Assembly: GCF_002151125.1 (NCBI RefSeq)
Contig: NZ_MDJZ01000011.1
Span: 62,001 to 126,000, forward strand
Direction of reading: 5' to 3'
Length of the DNA stretch: 64,000 nucleotides
From: Clavibacter michiganensis
GTDB lineage: Bacteria; Actinomycetota; Actinomycetes; Actinomycetales; Microbacteriaceae
The translations under genes and the position numbers were made by a program. Within the stretch, counting starts at the first letter, position 1. Every line of letters starts with the position of its first letter. Positions 63,301 to 64,000 of the stretch are shown in pieces. The notes under the pieces are model-generated. The model worked only from the letters and a program-made list of their open reading frames with translations, was not told the origin of the DNA and made no database searches.

Positions 63301-64000
63301 GGAGAGCCGGCCGTAGAGCGGCAGCACCTCGGTGTGCGCGAGGTTGCGGCTGCGGATCGCGTCCTCGGCGTCGCGGATCTCGTTCTCGCCGCTGAGGAAC
63401 ACGAGCACGTCGCCCGAGGACTCGGCCGCGAGCTCGTCGAGCGCGGCGTTGATCCCCTCCAGGAAGTCGCGATCGTCGGCCGGGCGCTCGAGCGGCGCGT
63501 CGGCCAGGTCGTCGTCCTCGCCCGCGACGGCGGCCTCCGCGACGAGCGGGCGGTACCGGATCTCCACCGGGTACGTGCGCCCGGAGACCTCCACGATGGG
63601 CGCGTCGCCGAAGTGCCGCGAGAAGCTCTGCGGGTCGATGGTGGCCGACGTGATGATGAGCTTGAGGTCGGGCCGGCGCGGCAGCAGCTGCTTGAGGTAG
63701 CCGAGCAGGAAGTCGATGTTGAGGCTGCGCTCGTGGGCCTCGTCGATGATGATCGTGTCGTACTTCCTCAGCAGCCGGTCGCGCTGCAGCTCGTTGAGCA
63801 GGATCCCGTCGGTCATCAGCTTGATGCGGGTGTCGGCCGAGACCTTGTCGGTGAAGCGCACCTGGTAGCCGACGAGCTGTCCGACCTCGCCGCCGAGCTC
63901 CTCCGCGATGCGCTCCGAGATGGTGCGCGCGGCGAGGCGGCGGGGCTGCGTGTGGCCGATGCTCTCGCGGCCGAGCTCGAGGCAGATCTTCGGCAGCTGC
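60307..64000 (-). CDS. hrpA: ATP-dependent RNA helicase HrpA (partial, N-terminus outside window)
   Basis: 1231 residues are visible of a DEAH-box helicase. Present are the end of the first motor domain (DEAH in IIIDEAHERSLNIDFLLGYL, then the motif III-like SATI), the second motor domain with QRSGRSGR and ATNVAETSLTVPGIKYV, the OB-fold region, and the long HrpA-specific DUF3418 C-terminus (WKKQRQETPDLLTMTAEELL through FAQHLPTAEPVSLQRIRKVLAG). In E. coli HrpA acts in mRNA processing and rescue of stalled ribosomes. The Walker A lies beyond the right edge. Confidence 0.96.
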   Translation of the reverse strand, partial: QLPKICLELGRESIGHTQPRRLAARTISERIAEELGGEVGQLVGYQVRFTDKVSADTRIKLMTDGILLNELQRDRLLRKYDTIIIDEAHERSLNIDFLLGYLKQLLPRRPDLKLIITSATIDPQSFSRHFGDAPIVEVSGRTYPVEIRYRPLVAEAAVAGEDDDLADAPLERPADDRDFLEGINAALDELAAESSGDVLVFLSGENEIRDAEDAIRSRNLAHTEVLPLYGRLSSADQHRVFQPSTQAGVRRRIVLATNVAETSLTVPGIKYVIDAGTARISRYSVRSKVQRLPIEAISQASANQRSGRSGRTSDGIAIRLYSEEDFARRPEFTEPEILRTNLAAVILQMVSLGLGDIAAFPFLQPPDSRGIKDGVDLLTELGAVVRSPDGTPALTKVGRDLSRLPIDPRFARMVVESRKHGVSREVMIIVAGLTIQDVRERPLEKRPQADQQHARFVDPSSDFITLLNLWNHLEEKEAELSSSAFRRMCKAEFLNYVRVREWKDVFRQLRQLARPLDLQMNEPKADPDGIHKSLLAGLLSHIGLKDAQKKDYVGARQSRFVVFPGSALAKKQPDAIMSAELVETSRLFARTNAAIDPAWAEPIAGGLVKRTHSEPHWEKKQGATVAWERVTLYGVPIILKRRVQFSRIDPAYARELFIRHALVEGDWESQQAFDRANRKLREELAEVEERTRRRDILNDDEAVFEFYDKRIPRDVASTRAFEGWWKKQRQETPDLLTMTAEELLAEDAVDVDEAAFPPTWQQGDQRLSLTYRFEPGAPDDGVTVQVPLALLARLSPAGFDWQVPGMRRDLVTAMIKALPKALRKNVVPAADWADRLLEGLPEPDPQHPVAFTTTIAGLIMRKAHVRVADDDFDLDRIPAHLRMAFRVVDERGREVAAGRDLTELQARLSSRARDSVARATARPVERVAGAPGGATRGMERTGLTTWDLDELPRFVDTAQGGTGDSRHVIRAYPALVDEGSTVAIRLMATAEDQARAMPGGVRRLLVLAIANPSAYVKQHLTSQEKLMLATSPYANVQALFDDCLLACIDQVLERVAPGGAIYSKELFETARDRVSGVVMDSMFDTVALVNRILTGYRDAERAIKQATSMQLIGALTDAREQLAGLVHPGFVSATGLARLQRLPAYLSGLTHRVQRLPDQPARDRAWMTEVQKATDLYREAGGVIPSAPHAPESLVHARWMLEELRLSLFAQHLPTAEPVSLQRIRKVLAG

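Overview
The window is GC-rich, densely packed actinobacterial chromosome. The gene families (DUF3263, LytR C-terminal domain, WXG100, Lsr2, DtxR/IdeR, DUF3027, a SepX/GlpR-like division protein, CIRCE-controlled groEL) point to Actinobacteria. The plant-oriented arabinofuranosidase cluster and overall content suggest Microbacteriaceae, most likely Clavibacter; that naming is inference from content. I see no insertion sequence, prophage, CRISPR array or rRNA.

Layout. 0-7 kb: a truncated MalK/UgpC-type ATPase gene, a membrane DsbA-like protein, tRNA-Thr, nitroreductase plus msrB, DUF3263 and LytR_C genes, a cold-shock gene, and groEL behind two CIRCE boxes. 7-14 kb: a minus-strand block with a WXG100 protein, a two-component system and an XPB-type helicase with its partner. 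14-21 kb: cold-shock/DUF3027 pair, serC, dtxR/ideR, an NlpC/P60 hydrolase, a histidine-rich mini-gene, an HNH nuclease and a prolyl oligopeptidase. 21-25 kb: SARP-type regulator, LPXTG wall protein with long Thr-Pro repeats, lsr2, YrdC-like gene. 25.7-31.5 kb: an accessory-looking stretch with two different GIY-YIG-type proteins, a DUF2075 helicase, a MazG-like pyrophosphohydrolase and a lone HsdR-N-like nuclease, ending at tRNA-Arg. 31.8-40 kb: a huge helicase-like protein whose ATPase motifs are degenerate, mscL, a folate enzyme, and galU-rimJ-SepX/GlpR. 40-49 kb: tRNA-Ala, a methyltransferase, and a LacI-ABC transporter-arabinofuranosidase locus with a palindromic operator. 49-54 kb: HtrA-like protease, aldo/keto reductase, lipoprotein, MFS transporter. 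54-58 kb: the ribonucleotide reductase operon. 58-64 kb: GNAT, sulfurtransferase, a small unknown gene, and hrpA running off the window.

The strongest find is the ribonucleotide reductase operon. The large subunit has every catalytic residue except the C-terminal cysteine pair. That pair appears instead in a separate 25-codon gene (C21-x-x-C24) that overlaps the large-subunit stop codon and has its own perfect Shine-Dalgarno sequence. The small subunit has Phe109 where the radical tyrosine normally sits and Glu71 as its first metal ligand, the pattern of class Ic (Mn/Fe) enzymes. The promoter carries a cluster of DnaA-box sequences. The GIY-YIG/DUF2075/MazG stretch is a possible defence module.

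A recurrent regulatory theme is the leaderless gene: about 15 genes on both strands have a TANNNT -10 box exactly 6 or 7 bases before an ATG or GTG.
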